From contig CAZJKO010000007.1 of NCBI GenBank assembly GCA_964546995.1, forward strand, positions 1-32,672: a stretch of DNA of 32,672 bases, given 5' to 3'. This DNA is from CAZJKO01 sp964546995. Its GTDB lineage: Bacteria > Bacillota_I > Bacilli_A > RF39 > UBA660. The notes below the pieces were generated by a model. The model saw nothing but the letters and a program-made list of their open reading frames with translations, was not told the origin of the DNA and did not search any database. Of this stretch, positions 32,546 through 32,672 are shown piece by piece; position 1 is the first letter of the stretch, and every line of letters begins with the position of its first letter. A program made the translations under genes and the position numbers.

Positions 32546-32672
32546 TTAGATACCTAGATTTAAATTATCTATGGTATTTTTTACATTAGTTAGATTATTA
32601 GGAAACATGTGAGCATAAGTATCTAATGTTTCTTTAGTACTAGCGTGTCCTAAATATTTTGATACAGTTGTT
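32546..32672 (-). CDS. Tyrosine recombinase/integrase, C-terminal fragment at window edge
   Basis: The minus strand is open from the window edge to a stop whose complement is at 32546-32548, coding for 41 residues. They contain VSKYLGHAS and, after KETLD, TYAHMFPN. These are the last catalytic box of phage and Tn916-type integrases: the histidine of GHAS and the nucleophilic tyrosine of TYAH. Such enzymes lie at the end of an integrated element beside its attachment site, so a prophage or integrative element should extend to the right. Only the C-terminus is seen; the start is outside the window. Confidence 0.88.
   Translation of the reverse strand, partial: TTVSKYLGHASTKETLDTYAHMFPNNLTNVKNTIDNLNLGI

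Noticed and set aside
1..32672. CRISPR array, tRNA, rRNA or insertion sequence
   Set aside because: No spaced direct repeats, no cloverleaf with a TTCGA-type arm, no rRNA core sequences and no transposase were seen by eye. The only mobile-element sign is the integrase end at 32546-32672.
1..32672. Mycoplasma-type code with TGA as tryptophan, suggested by the low GC
   Set aside because: TGA ends genes at 4533 and 5024 at correct family lengths, and tryptophans in nifJ, recG and others are TGG.

Overview
The window is AT-rich DNA from what looks like an anaerobic, low-GC Bacillota (Bacilli-like) bacterium. Signs are strong GGAGG-type ribosome binding sites, sigma-A promoters with extended -10 boxes (TGnTATAAT), short U-tract terminators, a single-chain pyruvate:ferredoxin oxidoreductase, and a Gram-positive-style set of membrane-anchored envelope enzymes. 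TGA is used as a stop (for example at 4533 and 5024) and Trp is TGG, so the Mycoplasma code does not apply. I cannot name the genus.

Left part (1-20.9 kb) is a cell-surface polysaccharide locus. A short leftward operon (2016 to 164) makes a lipid-linked pentose: a UbiA-type polyprenyl-phosphate phosphoribosyltransferase followed by a HAD phosphatase fused to a GtrA flippase-like domain. Divergent from it, the rightward genes encode a membrane GT-C enzyme, a split Alg14/Alg13-type glycosyltransferase, a Wzt/Wzm (TagH/TagG-like) ABC exporter, RfbA and RfbB (dTDP-glucose and its 4,6-dehydration), a DegT-type sugar aminotransferase, a GT8 enzyme, an acyltransferase-3, a hexapeptide-repeat acetyltransferase, a GT2 enzyme, an 849-residue membrane/extracellular fusion, two GtrB-like polyprenyl-phosphate glycosyltransferases, GalE and a DUF6056-like membrane protein. 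RfbC and RfbD are absent, so the dTDP sugar is probably an (acetylated) amino-dideoxy sugar. The picture is a glycan built in the cytoplasm, exported by ABC transporter, and decorated outside the membrane with sugars delivered on polyprenyl phosphate.

Middle part (21.0-26.5 kb) is one operon of five membrane-anchored, outward-facing proteins: a coiled-coil protein, two paralogous phosphodiester-glycosidase (NAGPA-domain) proteins, a protein with a two-unit repeated ectodomain, and a polysaccharide deacetylase. They probably remodel the same envelope polymer. Several of these ectodomains carry close cysteine pairs.

Right part (26.6-32.7 kb) is housekeeping: nifJ and recG. The spaces on both sides of recG each hold a candidate small RNA of about 100 nt, one on the minus strand (about 30194 to 30092) and one on the plus strand (about 32412 to 32516). 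Each has a good sigma-A promoter with a 17-nt spacer, two hairpins, an unpaired C-rich stretch and an intrinsic terminator. The window ends inside the C-terminus of a tyrosine integrase on the minus strand, so an integrative element begins just downstream of recG and the second small RNA.
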